This document shows, piece by piece, positions 52,250 through 62,254 of a DNA stretch of 64,000 bases. The notes under the pieces are model-generated. The model was not told the origin of the DNA and ran no database searches. It saw only the letters and a program-made list of their open reading frames with translations. Within the stretch, counting starts at the first letter, position 1. The number at the start of each line of letters is the position of its first letter. The stretch covers positions 248,001-312,000 of the forward strand of contig CP012816.1 of assembly GCA_001936135.1 (NCBI GenBank), read 5' to 3'. Source of the DNA: Saccharomycopsis fibuligera x Saccharomycopsis cf. fibuligera (lineage: Eukaryota; Ascomycota; Saccharomycetes; Ascoideales; Saccharomycopsidaceae). The position numbers and the translations under genes were made by a program.

Positions 52250-54607
52250 ATGTCGCCTTACAGTAGCGACGAGGATAATGACAATTATTCCAACAGAACC
52301 AGTATCTTTAGTGCCAAACCGTCAACTGTTTCTACACGGCCATCCACTGTTCCCTCTAGAAATTCTTCGAATTATGCTTCTTCATCCAACCCTGCTTCCA
52401 AAATTGGTAGATCATTACGTACAACTCATACCGAAAATCTTCAACAAGATACATACAACCTCAAGATCTTATCGGAATCCTTAACGCAGCATCTTGATCA
52501 ATTCGATTCCAAGACGCCAATTTTGATAACTGAAGCTCTCAATAAATTTGAAACGCCTTTACAACCATCAAATTTCAATTCTAGTGAAAATAAAACATAC
52601 ATTAATAACATTGTACGAGTAATTTTGACCTTAGCTGATAACATTTTGGCCAATAATGAAACATATCGCACTTCTAGATTCATGGTACTTAAAAGTTTCC
52701 ATTTATTTGCTTTAAGGTGTAATTTCTTAGGTTTGGATGATGTTAGCACTAGAAGTGGTATAGGAAGTCATAATATTGTTTCTGATAACAATATGATTGT
52801 CCCAGAGCCACTGAACTTTTGCTTAGTGGACGAAGGCGATACCAAGATCTCGCAAATTTTAGATGCTATAGCCAGCTCTGATTCATCAGTAATTACTGAT
52901 CAAGAAGGATCATTTTTAGCTCCAGTGGCTAGAGGTATTTCTGAATCACTATCCATTCCTACTATTATTTGCGGGTTTCCCAAACCTAGACCGGAACATT
53001 ATGAGCAAGTGAAACAGCTTTGCTCAATGTTTAATGATATACATTTTGTGATACAGAAAAATTATATCAAGACATGTGCTTCTGCTGCCAGTCCTGCTAC
53101 TGCTACCCCTTCAACTGGTCCAACGCCAGCTAAAAGCATCGGTAATAAAGCAACTTCGCCATTTATATCGTCTAATACTCAATTCAACAACTTTGGTGGT
53201 ATAATTCCACCATTCCGTATTCCGCAAGATTCCAACAATATTCCAATTTCTTTGTCAATTGCTGCAAATTCTGATAGCAAACTTTCAGGCACTTTAGGAG
53301 GTTATCTTTACCCTAAAATTGATGTTAAGAAAAACAATTTTCTTGCTGAAGATGCAAAAGCCACTTATGCTATGACTTGTGCTCATGTTTGCATCGATGA
53401 TTCTACATCACATCCATATGTTTCTGTGCCTTCACCAGTACTTATTAAACTTTACAAGGAAGCTTTGAGTAAAGAAAGAAACAAGTATCCTGATTATTCA
53501 CAAGAATATAAAGGTTACCATTCAGCATTGCGATACTTGGAGCAAAAATTTCCACCTACAGATGGTACAAAAAATATCACTGGTAATGGGAATAGCAGTG
53601 CTTTTGGTAGGGTGATTTTTGGTGAAAGAAGTATAGTTAATGGTAGATTATCAGATATTGCCATTATCAAATGTAACCCAAACATTGCCTGCATGAATCA
53701 TTTAGGTACAGATTTCCCTTTTTCACAATATGATCCAGCTCTCATGTTTGGAAACTTACAAATCAAGAAAGTAATTTCCAAAATCAAACCAGGCAGTCAG
53801 GTTTTTAAATTTGGTAGCACTACAAAATTTACCACTGGGAAACTAAATAAGCCGAAGTTAGTGTATTGGGCAGACAATCGAATTCAAAGTAGTGAATTCG
53901 TAATAGCTAGTGATAAGCCTGGTTTTGCTGCTGGTGGAGATTCAGGAGCTTGGATTTTGCAAAAATTGGAAGATTTTGAAATGACTGGAAATAGTGCACC
54001 ACCCAACTTTAACGCTACGTCATCGGCTCCAGATAATAACAATAACAAGTCCGCCGGTACTTCTGCTAACCGGAATAGCAAGAAAAGTTTAGGAACTATT
54101 TACGAGTCCAATCAATCAGCCAAGAGCAATTCTCAAAGTACTGCTGGATCGACTGTCAATATCAACGCCAGTGACAATAATAATAAAGTGCAATCTGGTT
54201 TAGGAGTCATTGGTATGCTTCATGCCTACGATGGGGAATTCAAACAGTTTGGACTATATTCCCCAATTGTGCTAATTTTGAATCGTTTACATGAGTTGAC
54301 CAAAGTTCCATGGGGTATTGTGGGGGTTCTCGATGAAGACAATGTAAAGTATAACGCCGCTGCGGCTGAAAATGCAAACGATGATGATGAGGCAAGCGAG
54401 AGCAGCGAGGAATACAATACTGGTGAATATGAGGAGGATGAATATGAAGATGATTATGAGGAGGATGAAGAGGACGAGGAGGAGGAGGTAGCGGCGGCTA
54501 TGAAGGACGATGGGAAGAATGGGGCAGAAAAGGAGGGAAAGCGGAAGATCAGTGGGGGTGAAGGGAGACCTTATTCTAGTCGAGCAGCTATTGCAGCAAC
54601 ATTTTAG
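52250..54607 (+). CDS. SSY5: SPS-sensor endoprotease Ssy5
   Basis: 785 residues from the ATG at 52250. It is the chymotrypsin-like serine protease of the Ssy1-Ptr3-Ssy5 plasma-membrane sensor. When external amino acids are sensed it cleaves Stp1/Stp2, which then induce amino-acid permease genes. The N-terminal ~330 residues form the Ser-rich prodomain. The catalytic domain shows His379 in TCAHVC, Asp469 in LSDIAIIK and Ser565 in GGDSGAW. A Ser/Asn-rich insert follows Ser565, then GLGVIGMLHAYDG. The last ~75 residues are an acidic Glu/Asp run and a basic tail, probably a lineage-specific extension. The two permeases 6-12 kb upstream are plausible, unproven downstream targets. Confidence 0.95.
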   Translation: MSPYSSDEDNDNYSNRTSIFSAKPSTVSTRPSTVPSRNSSNYASSSNPASKIGRSLRTTHTENLQQDTYNLKILSESLTQHLDQFDSKTPILITEALNKFETPLQPSNFNSSENKTYINNIVRVILTLADNILANNETYRTSRFMVLKSFHLFALRCNFLGLDDVSTRSGIGSHNIVSDNNMIVPEPLNFCLVDEGDTKISQILDAIASSDSSVITDQEGSFLAPVARGISESLSIPTIICGFPKPRPEHYEQVKQLCSMFNDIHFVIQKNYIKTCASAASPATATPSTGPTPAKSIGNKATSPFISSNTQFNNFGGIIPPFRIPQDSNNIPISLSIAANSDSKLSGTLGGYLYPKIDVKKNNFLAEDAKATYAMTCAHVCIDDSTSHPYVSVPSPVLIKLYKEALSKERNKYPDYSQEYKGYHSALRYLEQKFPPTDGTKNITGNGNSSAFGRVIFGERSIVNGRLSDIAIIKCNPNIACMNHLGTDFPFSQYDPALMFGNLQIKKVISKIKPGSQVFKFGSTTKFTTGKLNKPKLVYWADNRIQSSEFVIASDKPGFAAGGDSGAWILQKLEDFEMTGNSAPPNFNATSSAPDNNNNKSAGTSANRNSKKSLGTIYESNQSAKSNSQSTAGSTVNINASDNNNKVQSGLGVIGMLHAYDGEFKQFGLYSPIVLILNRLHELTKVPWGIVGVLDEDNVKYNAAAAENANDDDEASESSEEYNTGEYEEDEYEDDYEEDEEDEEEEVAAAMKDDGKNGAEKEGKRKISGGEGRPYSSRAAIAATF

Positions 54608-55459
54608 GAGACATACACTGATTTAGTTTCAACTTTATTTTTATTCGTTTTGTTGGTTCAGTATGAAATTTTTAGCAGCTAGCTATATTTTGGACACTTA
54701 CTGATTTTCAGGGCTCTTTTTACAAGCTATTATTCTTTTTGTTTGTTTGATTTTTACTAGATGTTGTTGTTTTGTTCCTTTGTTCTTTTTTTCTTGTTTT
54801 GAGAATTTTCAGGAAAAACCTTTCATGGATATTACATACAGCTTTAATCTTCTCTCCTAGACTGCATGTATTTTAAAACTGTTTCTTTATTTTTTTTATT
54901 ATCTCATTTTTAAACTCGGTTATGTTTTAATGGCCGCTTTGACAAATTCAGCTTTTTTAGTTGTTTTTTTTTTTTTCTTCTGGTGTTTGGTGTTTATGTT
55001 ATTTGACAATCTGTATATTTTTATTTCTAATTTTTTTTCATAATTTACATACCAATGAAAAACCATACAAATTATTATGTGAAGTGCTTTATACAATACT
55101 ATTTTGAGAGTTTTTCATTTTTACAAAGATAAGAAAAAGTACCCACTGCGTACATAAAGCAGCCATGTCAATGATAATTTGATGAGACACTCAACATACT
55201 AATTACTATTCACACGGAGAAATTTGTCCACTGCAGCTGACACAGGGGCGATTTAAGTCCGAGTGCTGAAGTATTTCCGTATTGGAACATGGTTATTGAT
55301 TTTCGGGGTAACGCACTCCTAAATTTTGACATAGTAGCATAGTGGTAAGGTTACACAAAGTTGAATTGAACTACAAGAGTTAGTGAGTAAAACAAAAGCT
55401 TCTGAAGTAATATCTTGCTTTGAGATTTAATATCAAAACAAAGTAAATATATTTTTAAT
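54608..55459. other. convergent intergenic downstream of SSY5
   Basis: T-rich 3' region with short T runs. An A-box-like string near 55327 has no B box, so no tRNA is called. Confidence 0.6.
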
Positions 55460-56350
55460 TCACTCTTCGTTACTGCAGGTTTCCACCCAGAGATCTACTC
55501 CCATATCACCGCCGTTACCGCTATTATACTCTCTGTTAAACTTTTCGATCTTCATCCGCATATTCTCATCTAACAAAGTATTGTAAAGCTGAACGTAGTC
55601 ACTTACATAGTAGGTCGGATCCCTTTCCAATAATTGCTTTTCTTCATTGTCAGCGACATGTCTTAAATTGAGCTCCCAGTCAAAACTGTTATTATCATCG
55701 TCAACTTCAATGCTTGAATTATCTATGTCTTCATAATTTTCAGCATCATCTTCAACACTGTCTCTATGATAAATATCAGTTTTGTTTTGAATTTTATCTA
55801 CCAGCCTGAAGAAACTCTCCTCTAACTTTTCTTCTTCAAGTTTAATTGCGTCCAGTTCCACTGGCTCGCTGCTTTCCAAATTGTGAGTAGCAGAGGTATT
55901 AATTCCAGTAGAAGTAGGCATGACAGCAGTACTATTAGGCTGCTCAGCTCCTAACTTTCTCTCTGAATATTTTGAGACTGAAAATAATGAATTACCAACT
56001 TGTTTTATTGTAAATCCTTCTTGACCCTCACTTTTATTCGCGCCATTATCTTGATCCTCGCCATAGCTTTTTTTATGGTTGAGCTTTCCGGTATTAAGCT
56101 TGTCCAAATTATTGGTTTCTGTAAGCACAGATGTATCGGTGCGCGGAGCAATTTTTTCAAGAGATATGTTATTTGTTAAAACAGCTTGTTCTTTTGGCGG
56201 TAGTATTTCGGGTGTATTGGCAGGTACTTTTACTTGATAGGCAGGAGTAGAAACTGCATTCTCCAAATCTTCATCCAGCGAACTTAAAGCAGGGCTCCTG
56301 ATGTTTGGAACTTTGCCAGAAAGTAACTTTGCAGTTTCTTTATCATTCAT
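55460..56350 (-). CDS. unrecognised acidic protein
   Basis: 296 residues from the ATG at 56350. I do not recognise a family. The N-terminal ~175 residues are hydrophilic and probably disordered. Residues ~170-190 (ELDAIKLEEEKLEESFFRLVDKI) may form a coiled coil. After an Asp/Asn-rich stretch, the C-terminal ~75 residues look ordered: SFDWELNLRHVADNEEKQLL, then DPTYYVSDYVQLYNTLLDEN. There is no signal peptide or membrane segment. ATG start, long uninterrupted frame and ordinary codon use argue for a real gene. The conserved-looking C-terminus is the part to use for homology search. Confidence 0.75.
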   Translation of the reverse strand: MNDKETAKLLSGKVPNIRSPALSSLDEDLENAVSTPAYQVKVPANTPEILPPKEQAVLTNNISLEKIAPRTDTSVLTETNNLDKLNTGKLNHKKSYGEDQDNGANKSEGQEGFTIKQVGNSLFSVSKYSERKLGAEQPNSTAVMPTSTGINTSATHNLESSEPVELDAIKLEEEKLEESFFRLVDKIQNKTDIYHRDSVEDDAENYEDIDNSSIEVDDDNNSFDWELNLRHVADNEEKQLLERDPTYYVSDYVQLYNTLLDENMRMKIEKFNREYNSGNGGDMGVDLWVETCSNEE

Positions 56351-57098
56351 AATACTCTTAAAAGTTTATGTTTTATATTTTTTCATATGTGCCTCTTTGT
56401 TAGCAATTCTTTTTTTCTTGTGTATCGTTTTCCTGACTTAAACCCTATTATTTTGTTAGTTTAATGTACGAAAAAGTGTTATGTATTATGTAAACTACTG
56501 ACAAATTCTTGCTATATTCTGATGAATGTCTGTCTTTAGCTCAAAAACTCCTTTTGCGCGATAATTCCCCAATTTTTTAGAGGACCACACTATCCAACCC
56601 TCCTTAACATGTAGCTGTGTTTGTCAGTGAGATATTTGGCAACGTATTTTTACTGTGTGTCTATGAAAATTTGAGCTAAGTGTTTGTGTCACTTTTGGTT
56701 GATATTCATTTGAGAAATGTATTGTGCACAAACAATGCATATCTAAAGAAGACAGATTCCATGCATGATAATTAGCTGCATAATCTTTTTAACTTATAAG
56801 TATTAAGCCTCAGTTTATCAATACGGTGGGCACACCCCATCCCAAATTTAGATACTATCAAGAACAAGATTCAAAATTGGAACTTTTTTTGTATGAATGA
56901 AAATCCCATGAAACAGTTCGCTATATACCGCCGTAAACCTATTATTGCACTCAGAAAAGGTTACTAGAAAGATAACATGTGTTTGTCATGAATAAATAAA
57001 CGTAAGAAAGCTTCATGTGTTTACAATTTTTCGTAAAGGCACTCTGTTACAGGTGTAGTATATGTTATAGGCACCAAAGAAAGCAACAAATCTCGTCT

Positions 57099-57141
<43 letters not shown>

Positions 57142-57502
57142 TACGACGAAGAAAACCTCCAACCTTTCTTACTCAAAAAAGGAGTATTTAATAAATGGTG
57201 TATGGCCATTAAAGGAATACTGTGGCCTGAGACTTGAATCTATTGAGTCAATAATTAAGGAAAGTTGGTCTCTTTGACATTTGTCGAATACAACATGAAA
57301 CGATAAAAAGATTCAAGATGAAAGACATTTCACCCAAGGTTTCAATAGGGAAACTACTATCCATCAGAATTAAAAAACAAAAAGACATCTTAGGATAAAT
57401 GTTTCAGATTTTAATTGTTTTTTGTGAGTACATCGTGCTAGAAATTCATGACTTAGTGAAGTGCTCACGACAAATTTCGAATAAGGCCAAAAAGAAAAAC
57501 TT
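56351..57502. other. intergenic before the tRNA gene
   Basis: AT-rich. It includes a 39-bp A run (57100-57138). No gene seen. Confidence 0.6.
57100..57138. repeat. poly(A) tract, 39 bp
   Basis: Thirty-nine A, the second-longest homopolymer of the window, 365 bp from the tRNA gene. Confidence 0.95.
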
Positions 57503-57574
57503 TTCCGATACCGGGAGTCGAACCCGGGTTTGCTCGGTGAAAGCGAACCGTGCTAGCCGTTACACTATATCGGA
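57503..57574 (-). tRNA. tRNA-Glu (anticodon UUC)
   Basis: 72-nt cloverleaf on the minus strand without intron. The acceptor stem is TCCGATA paired with TATCGGA, with discriminator A. The D arm contains the A box TAGTGTAACGGCTAGC, the anticodon loop is CTTTCAC giving TTC, and the T arm is CCGGG-TTCGACT-CCCGG (B box). A TTTTT run follows its 3' end. It is nearly the same as yeast tRNA-Glu(UUC). Confidence 0.96.
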
Positions 57575-58969
57575 AATTATAGTATTGTTGCGAACATGTT
57601 CCTTCACTGTGTTTGCATTCCTGATCAGTCTGTGTTCACAACCGTCAGAAGGATCCTTCAAGTGGTCGAAAATCTTGTATAAAGGTCGACTACGTGTTCC
57701 TTTTAACTTGTGCATATAGCGATTGGCGGAATAAACGACAAGCCGAACATACCCATAGATAACAGTACGCGTTTAAAAGTACTTAGTAGAGAACTACACC
57801 TTTTAAACACAACAAGTATTTTGTGGTGATCACTGTCTGACATCAGATATACTAATATACCAGATTGATCCTCAAATCACTGGTTCTTCTTGGATCAATA
57901 TATTATGACCAGTCTTTAATTCTGTAATCTTCTTTGAAGATCTCGTACAGCTCTTGGACTACTTCTAACTTTCTGGATGTTTCTCTATCCTAAGGCTAGG
58001 GATTGCTGATATCTCAGGGTTCATAGTTTCGGATGTAAAAGCCTTATATTTCTAGTATAACTACAATAATAAATATATAATAATATTGGGTTGGACCATA
58101 TATAATTACTAATCAGACTGAATACAAAATATGTTAGTTATTCGCGATAAATAGTAGTAAATATGCGTAGCGTGCTCTAGGATAAAAGATCCACGTATTA
58201 TTATGTAAGGAATATTATTTAATTATATTCAGGTTTGTTTACTACATGACCGTGCTAATGAATTAGATAGCACCGTTATCTCATCGAGTGGAAGATGGTA
58301 TTGAAGTGAGACCCTTTCATTTTAGTGGACGGTATCAACAACAAAACACACTAAAACAAAAACAATAGCCGTAAAAACCATATTCTTTTCATAATCTATC
58401 TCAACACCGACAAAACTACTAAATTGACAATACTAACGGGGTTTTCACTCATATAAGTTTCCCTGTTGGATTTTTACTAATATCATAGCTCATACCAGTT
58501 TCCCCTATATGATAACTAAGGAACTATACAGTACATGTTATATAGATGAAATTATAAGACTCTATTTTCTATCTTATATATATAGTTAATAAATCGACCT
58601 TGTGTGTTGAATTTTAGTCCAAAAATCAAAATTATTATTGCATAAGAACATGTCGCTTAAGCACTAATAATATGTGCTTTGCAGTAACGCACATATTTCG
58701 CAATCAATACATACGCCATTATACCTCAATATGTTTCCAGTGATATATGTTGCACCACTGCGCAGGTACAGAAAGCCTCTGACGGGCGGCGACCGAGGAC
58801 GTATCATATGGTACAGACAATAACTAACGAAGTGACTAGTTGTATACTCAACTTCTATACATACGTATCTACCTGCCTGTCAAAAGTTTTTTTTTCTAAT
58901 TTCCCTGTTTGGTTGTTGTCCTTTGTGCTTGCAATGTTTTTGGTTCATTATCTTGTATCTTCATGATCT
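57575..58969. other. AT-rich region between tRNA and ADE12 relic
   Basis: No intact gene. All frames are closed by stops. A minus-strand stretch near 57885-57990 reads as a broken coding-like sequence, and TGTTGGA at 58464 resembles the start of copia-type LTRs. Both are too weak to call an element. A 9-bp inverted repeat AATATGTGC/GCACATATT lies at about 58669-58697. Confidence 0.45.
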
Positions 58970-59762
58970 TTAGCTTTCAAATTTAGATAGAGCTCATTTA
59001 GTTTTTGATTTTCATCAAATCACTGACAAATCGAAAGACAATGAGCTATCTAATTCTAAACTACTAAAATGCCAATATTGGTACTAATGGTAAAGGTATT
59101 GGTCCAACCTATTCTACCAAAGTTTCTAGATCTTGATTATTAGAGCATGTGTCAAATTCCTGGCCTGAACTCGAAGCTAAATTTAGATTAGTGAAAACCA
59201 GGCAAAGAAGATATGGTAACTTGATCACAATATTGAAGTAGAAGTAAAAAGAATAAAAAATAGAAATAACATTTAAAACTATTTTCCTTTAATTTTCTCC
59301 AGATTATTCATAAAGCTATTGTATCCAACAAAAAAAGTATTAATTGAATAATAATGCATTGTTATTGGACATTAATTTTGATACTTATCCATTCGTTAGT
59401 TCTTCTAATACGGGAATTGGCGGGGTAATGGGTTTTGGTTTACCATTTCATGCAAACAATGAAAATTTCAATTAATGAAACTTTCAGTGTAGCGAAAGCT
59501 TACAGTATGAGGGTTGGTGAAGGCCCTTTTTCAAGTGAACAATTGAATGAAGTTAGATGTTCTAATACTTTTGAATAAATTCAAGTTTCCGCGTGCTACA
59601 AAATGCAAAAGAATAGATGAATGCTCCTATCAAATGGATTGGCACCTGCTGAGGTATAGAAATCATGATACTTAAATCTACAAAGAACTAAGGAGTTAGG
59701 ATTTGAAGAAGACATAAGGCGTTATGCATCATTATTGCTAAAGTATGTTAATTTCATGTGTG
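58970..59762 (+). pseudogene. ADE12: decayed relic of adenylosuccinate synthetase
   Basis: No frame stays open, yet successive pieces match Ade12 in the right order. AHLVFDFHQITDK lies at 58991-59029. After a frame change, NIGTNGKGIGPTYSTKVSRS lies at 59074-59133, then WPELEAKF...TRQRRYGN to about 59220. A degraded gap follows. Next come [20 protein letters not shown] and IGGVMGFGL at 59356-59443, then KAYSMRVGEGPFSSEQLNEV at 59496-59555, and a weak LLLKYVNFM at 59731-59757. TGA, TAG and TAA stops and frameshifts lie between them. The first ~110 residues (with GDEGKGK) and the C-terminal half are not found. Ade12 makes adenylosuccinate from IMP, so an intact copy should exist elsewhere. Confidence 0.88.
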
Positions 59763-60156
59763 TTTTTTTGTATGTAACCGTGTTTTTTAAAATATAACAG
59801 AAATTTGATGGCTTAATGTCTTTTTTTCAATTGATGCGTATTATTCTATAGAACTTTCGGGTTTTAGTTAAAATAATTTATAAATTTCAATTAAAGCAAA
59901 AACTTACAGTCAGTTTCATGATTGAGCACATATTTGCATAATAGTAGTCATTTAGGTCATAATTTCATTTCGTGGCATAAGGAAGTTATATATTGTAGCA
60001 TTTATGAAAATGAAAAGCTTCCAAAAAGTAATTTTAGTTGAGTTGATGATGAAATGCGGTAAAAATGAGAATAATAAAAAGGAAAAAATATGAGAAAATA
60101 GATAGAGAAATTTAAAGAATTTAAGAAGAAAAAGCAAAGTAAACTCATTCATTTAT
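59763..60156. other. intergenic between ADE12 relic and REI1
   Basis: AT-rich. It contains the 3' flank of REI1. No gene seen. Confidence 0.6.
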
Positions 60157-61641
60157 TCATGGAACATTAGGATCTCTAAGATGAGGATGATAATTAATCT
60201 TTCTCAAAGAATTAAATGCTCTTCTATTAGCAACATTTTCTTGCTGTTTATTTTGCTTCAACATCTTTGAAAATTGTTTTCGATATTGCGTCACTGATAA
60301 TCCACCATTATTCAAGAATCGTTTATCAGCAAGTAATACTGTGGATTCAGAATCTCTTGGAACATGTTCCACCCGCGGAGCTTGTCTATAGTAACGCATC
60401 ATTGAACGATGACCAATTTTGTAACCTGAAGGTAATGCAAGTTCAGAACCGGTATCATCCAATTGTGGGTCATTAAAACCATTAGATGTATCACAATTTT
60501 TACTTTCATCATTACTATCAACACTACCACTTCTCAGCAGATCATTAGATTTCTCATAAAACTCAGCAAATAATTCACGTTCTTCTTTATGCTCATATGG
60601 AATTCGACAATGAGATTTAGAAATACAATGATCTTGGATACTTTCTAAAGTCTTACCAATAAACCCACAATTTAAGCACACATTATCAATAGAAATTACT
60701 TCCCAAAGAAATTGAACAAGTCCTGATAAGTCTTTCAAATTTTTGCGGTTTGGAATGTATAATCCATGTTTTTGGAACATGTGTTGGATATCATCTTCGA
60801 GACTATCATGCTGAGCATTGCAATAAATGCAACCATTTACTGCAAGAATATCATAATCGTCATCGTCGTCATCCTCATCATCATCATATTCTTCCGTGTC
60901 TTCGTCTTCACTGTTAGCACCCCTCTCGCCGCTGCTGAATCCTGCTGACACTCTTGGTTGCCTAAGAGGAACTTCATGCTCATCAACCTGACTAAATCCA
61001 GATTCTGACATTGTATCAGCATTCGATAATGTATCCGCGATTGATTCAGTTTCTGTGACTTGACTTGAATGCACAGAATCACCTAATGAAAATTCGGACA
61101 ATTCAGAAGCAACAGTACTTGCAGGACTGCTACTTCTATTATGATTATGCAAACTGCTATTGACTCTAATTGTTCCAGGTACTAAATTACCAAATTGATC
61201 GAATCTGTTAAGTCTTTGTTGATGATCAAATCTTCCAGCTGGTGATTTTCTCGCATTACTACCTTCACCATTGACGTTACTATAACCGGATTTGAATAAT
61301 CTCTTCATGTCTTTCTTAGTGACTTGTCTTTGGGAATTTGGATTCTTATTCCTGCGACGAGTATGTACCACAAACCCATATTCATCTTCTCTTGAATTAT
61401 TATTATCCCCGTCTTCATCAAATATGCCATTATTATTTATGTTTTTGGGCTGAACTTTTTCAACAAACATTTCAGCACTAATTGTAGGTAATTGAGCAAC
61501 TCGTCTTTTCAAATTATAACGATGCCATTCTGATTTCATGTGGTATTTCTGTCCTTCGTAATTGGTAAATCTTATACCGCAGGTATTACAGCTAAAAAGG
61601 CCAACACTGGGGTTAGTGTAATGAGATACTGTGTCTGCCAT
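60157..61641 (-). CDS. REI1: 60S ribosome biogenesis factor Rei1 (or paralogue Reh1)
   Basis: 494 residues from the ATG at 61641. It is a cytoplasmic pre-60S maturation factor that releases Arx1/Alb1 and probes the polypeptide exit tunnel with its C-terminus. The first zinc finger is CNTCGIRF...HMKSEWH at about 19-40, followed by the family motif YNLKRRVAQLPTISAEMF. After a Ser-rich, acidic linker come two more fingers, CIYCNAQHDSLEDDIQHMFQKH and CLNCGFIGKTLESIQDH. The C-terminal GYKIGHRSMMRYYRQ and KMLKQNKQQ blocks are typical of Rei1/Reh1. Yeasts may carry both paralogues, and sequence alone here does not fully separate them. Confidence 0.9.
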   Translation of the reverse strand: MADTVSHYTNPSVGLFSCNTCGIRFTNYEGQKYHMKSEWHRYNLKRRVAQLPTISAEMFVEKVQPKNINNNGIFDEDGDNNNSREDEYGFVVHTRRRNKNPNSQRQVTKKDMKRLFKSGYSNVNGEGSNARKSPAGRFDHQQRLNRFDQFGNLVPGTIRVNSSLHNHNRSSSPASTVASELSEFSLGDSVHSSQVTETESIADTLSNADTMSESGFSQVDEHEVPLRQPRVSAGFSSGERGANSEDEDTEEYDDDEDDDDDDYDILAVNGCIYCNAQHDSLEDDIQHMFQKHGLYIPNRKNLKDLSGLVQFLWEVISIDNVCLNCGFIGKTLESIQDHCISKSHCRIPYEHKEERELFAEFYEKSNDLLRSGSVDSNDESKNCDTSNGFNDPQLDDTGSELALPSGYKIGHRSMMRYYRQAPRVEHVPRDSESTVLLADKRFLNNGGLSVTQYRKQFSKMLKQNKQQENVANRRAFNSLRKINYHPHLRDPNVP

Positions 61642-62254
61642 GATTTAGATGATAACTGTATAAAATGCTTTTTGCTTTATGTTTATGCTGTTTGCTATAA
61701 GTATAAAGCTGTCCTCAAAATAACTGACTGTTAATAGCGCCTATAGTAACTGATATATTATAGTTTATTGCGATTAAACAAGATATTGAGAACTGCGTAG
61801 ACAAAATATATTTGCAAACCAGTATTTGGTAAAATGAATTGCGGTGTTAAGGTCTGTTATATCTTCTTTTCTGTCTTGCTTCCGAGGCAGTCGGAATTGT
61901 ACTGATTTAGTTAATAATTTGAATGTTCGAGACATGTCCGCTTGAAAAGTAATCATAGGACCGGGTAACAATTCTTGAACGCTTATTATGAAGCAACTGA
62001 TGAGATTTAACTCTACTTTCAGTTGCATCTTCTAGTCCTAAATTGGAATAAATATGTTATAATTTAAAGTTCATAACTAGTCTGAAGAGTAGTGATCAAG
62101 TTGTATTGATAAGCAAATAACTTTTTGTTCTAATATTACTGATACTAATACGATGTAATAATTATTACCTAATCTAGTACACATTGTAGCTACAGTACGT
62201 AACAAATTGTAAAGCTATTTATTATAGAAACACCCAAATTTCAACACCAACCCA
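61642..62254. other. intergenic REI1 / MNR2 with one small ORF
   Basis: Upstream of REI1 and downstream of MNR2. The only candidate gene is the 84-codon minus-strand ORF listed separately. Confidence 0.55.
61774..62028 (-). CDS. doubtful 84-codon ORF
   Basis: ATG at 62028, 84 residues, no recognised family. Residues ~8-60 (LISCFIISVQELLPGPMITF then RTFKLLTKSVQFRLPRKQDRK) look more protein-like than typical chance ORFs, but the frame is short and there is no other support. It could be a small gene, an exon or chance. Confidence 0.22.
   Translation of the reverse strand: MQLKVELNLISCFIISVQELLPGPMITFQADMSRTFKLLTKSVQFRLPRKQDRKEDITDLNTAIHFTKYWFANIFCLRSSQYLV

Noticed and set aside
55320-55380. 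A-box-like string TAGCATAGTGGTAAGG suggesting a tRNA
   Set aside because: No B box or cloverleaf can be formed downstream.
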